From CAZGWJ01 sp964529445 (lineage in GTDB: Bacteria; Oederibacteriota; Muellerivitia; Muellerivitales; Muellerivitaceae): 14,391 nt of DNA. The notes under the pieces were generated by a model that searched no databases, was not told where the DNA came from, and saw nothing but the letters and a program-made list of their open reading frames with translations. The translations under genes were made by a program, and so were the position numbers. How positions within the stretch are numbered: position 1 is the first letter of the stretch; every line of letters begins with the position of its first letter. Location of the stretch: NCBI GenBank assembly GCA_964529445.1, contig CAZGWJ010000067.1, positions 1 through 14,391 on the forward strand, given 5' to 3'. Of the stretch, positions 13,236 through 14,391 are shown piece by piece.

Positions 13236-13955
13236 CTATTTCTTGGCTTTTTCCTTCTTGGCGCTCTTCTTGTCCTCCACGACGACCTTCGTCTGGACCT
13301 TGGGCGGTTTCTTCCCCTTGATGCTGGGCCGAACGGTGACGATCCCGCCATTGGAACCGGGGACAGCGCCTTCCACGAAAAGGAGGTTTTTATCCCCGTC
13401 CACTTTGACAACCCGCAAGTTGAGAACGGTAGATCGCTGGACACCCAAATGACCAGGCATCCGGTTCCCGGGTAGGACGCGGGAAGGATCGGAGGAGGCC
13501 CCGATTCCGCCAGGCGCCCGGTGGAACATCGATCCATGGGAACCCACGCCCCCCTTGAACCCATGACGCCGGACAACACCCTGGAAACCCTTCCCCTTGG
13601 TTGTTCCCGTTACATCCACATACGGGACTTCCTTCAGAAGTTCAACGGTCAGGGACTGACCGATCTGGTATGAAGCTCCATCGTTGACCTTGACCTCAAG
13701 AAGGACCTTCTTGGGCGTCGCACCGGATTTCTTAAAATGCCCCGCAAGGGCCTTCGTCGTGCGTTTCTCGCTTCGCTCGGAGTAGCCCAACTGAAGCGCC
13801 TCGTATCCTTCGCGAGTGGCCGTCTTCTTCTGGATGACTACACAAGGTCCCACTTCCAGGACGGTCACATGGGTGGCGGCCCCATCGGACTCGAAGAACG
13901 TGGTCTGTCCGATCTTCGTCCCGATCAACGGGTGGGCGTTGGCGTTCTGGCTCAT
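13236..13955 (-). CDS. rplC: 50S ribosomal protein L3 with lysine-rich tail
   Basis: L3 is an assembly-initiating 50S protein whose extension reaches the peptidyl-transferase centre. I use the ATG at 13955 (MSQNANAHPLIGTKIGQT). The frame is open further upstream into rpsJ, but without similarity to L3. The 239 residues show GTTKGKGFQGVVRRHGFKGG (117-136), SHGSMFHRAPGGIGASSDPSRV (139-160), GNRMPGHLG (163-171) and VTVRPSIKGKKPPK near the end. About 20 residues of a Lys-rich charged tail follow the usual L3 end. Upstream are purine-rich GGGAG and GAGAAG stretches. It lies 31 nt after rpsJ. Confidence 0.97.
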   Translation of the reverse strand: MSQNANAHPLIGTKIGQTTFFESDGAATHVTVLEVGPCVVIQKKTATREGYEALQLGYSERSEKRTTKALAGHFKKSGATPKKVLLEVKVNDGASYQIGQSLTVELLKEVPYVDVTGTTKGKGFQGVVRRHGFKGGVGSHGSMFHRAPGGIGASSDPSRVLPGNRMPGHLGVQRSTVLNLRVVKVDGDKNLLFVEGAVPGSNGGIVTVRPSIKGKKPPKVQTKVVVEDKKSAKKEKAKK

Positions 13956-13986
13956 GGCTTCTCTTTCTCCCTCTGCATTCGGGCAG

Positions 13987-14307
13987 CTACAGCTTGATCT
14001 CGACGTCGACACCGGCCGGAAGGTCGAGCTTCATCAAGGCGTCGATGGTCTTCTGGCTGGGGTTCAAGATGTCAACCAGGCGTTTATGGGTGCGTATTTC
14101 GAACTGCTCACGGGACTTCTTGTCCACGTGGGGACTCCTCAAGACCGTGTACCTGCTGATCTCGGTCGGCAGGGGGATGGGTCCGAGCACGGTGGCTCCC
14201 GTTCTCCGGACGGTCTCGATGATGTCCACCGTCGAGCGATCGAGGAGCCGATGATCGTAAGCCCGGAGCTTGATCCGGATCTTCTGGGTCGTAGCGGCCG
14301 TCGCCAT
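13987..14307 (-). CDS. rpsJ: 30S ribosomal protein S10 / NusE
   Basis: S10 is a 30S head protein that also acts, as NusE, with NusB and NusG in transcription antitermination and transcription-translation coupling. The 106 residues carry KIRIKLRAYDHRLLD (9-23), TVRRTGATVLGPIPLPT (32-48) and RSPHVDKKSREQFEIRTHKRLVDI (57-80), the standard signature. It ends in PAGVDVEIKL. The ATG at 14307 has AGAGG upstream. It starts 28 nt after the tuf stop, too short for an E. coli-type L4-responsive S10 leader. Confidence 0.98.
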   Translation of the reverse strand: MATAATTQKIRIKLRAYDHRLLDRSTVDIIETVRRTGATVLGPIPLPTEISRYTVLRSPHVDKKSREQFEIRTHKRLVDILNPSQKTIDALMKLDLPAGVDVEIKL

Positions 14308-14335
14308 GTTCGCCTCTCGTTCTTTCCGATGCTGA

Positions 14336-14391
14336 CTATTCGATGATTTCGGTCACGACGCCGGCGCCCACGGTGTGGCCGCCCTCGCGGA
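14336..14391 (-). CDS. tuf: Elongation factor Tu, C-terminal tip (truncated by window edge)
   Basis: Only the last 17 full codons and the stop are present. They read REGGHTVGAGVVTEIIE and then TAG. This matches the end of EF-Tu domain 3, which carries aminoacyl-tRNA to the ribosome as a GTP complex. The usual REGGRTVGAG has His for Arg here, a known variation. Its place directly before rpsJ indicates that the str operon (rpsL-rpsG-fusA-tuf) joins the S10 operon; the upstream genes are outside the window. Confidence 0.93.
   Translation of the reverse strand, partial: REGGHTVGAGVVTEIIE

Noticed and set aside
14308..14335. A possible E. coli-style S10 leader before rpsJ
   Set aside because: The gap is only 28 nt and shows just a ribosome-binding site, with no room for the multi-hairpin leader.
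1..14391. Mobile elements, CRISPR arrays, tRNA genes or horizontally acquired cargo
   Set aside because: Coding density is almost complete with standard core genes in standard order; no direct repeats, transposase motifs or tRNA-like folds were seen.

Overview
The window is one unbroken ribosomal-protein superoperon from a bacterium. Every supported gene lies on the minus strand, so transcription runs from high to low coordinates. It contains 31 recognisable genes: 29 complete ones, plus the 3' tip of tuf at the right edge and the 5' third of rpoA at the left edge. The sequence is GC-rich (about 58-60% by eye, not counted). I see no tRNA, rRNA, insertion sequence, CRISPR array, phage gene or other accessory DNA.

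Layout in transcription order: tuf end (14391-14336); S10 block rpsJ-rplC-rplD-rplW-rplB-rpsS-rplV-rpsC-rplP-rpmC-rpsQ (14307-8946); spc block rplN-rplX-rplE-rpsN-rpsH-rplF-rplR-rpsE-rpmD-rplO-secY (8949-3620); adk-map-infA (3618-1974); alpha block rpmJ-rpsM-rpsK-rpsD-rpoA (1954 to the left edge). Most gaps are 0-40 nt and several genes share stop/start bases, so translation is probably coupled along the transcript. The only gap above 100 nt is the 118 nt before rplD. No terminator or clear internal promoter was found.

The genes jointly make ribosomal subunit proteins, the SecY channel, initiation factor 1, methionine aminopeptidase, adenylate kinase and the RNA polymerase alpha subunit. The secY-adk-map-infA-rpmJ order and the zinc-binding forms of S4, S14, L24 and L36 differ from the enterobacterial arrangement. 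The order is widespread in other phyla, so I cannot name the lineage. Base and codon use look uniform, with no sign of transfer.

The window is mostly ordinary core genome and I see no new multi-gene system. The observations most worth a second look are: (1) the rplC-rplD gap, which holds mutually exclusive hairpins and a 40-codon ORF that bridges the gap exactly; (2) an altered histidine loop in L2; (3) methionines in place of conserved basic residues in both L4 and L22 at the exit-tunnel constriction; and (4) unusual P-loop residues in adenylate kinase.
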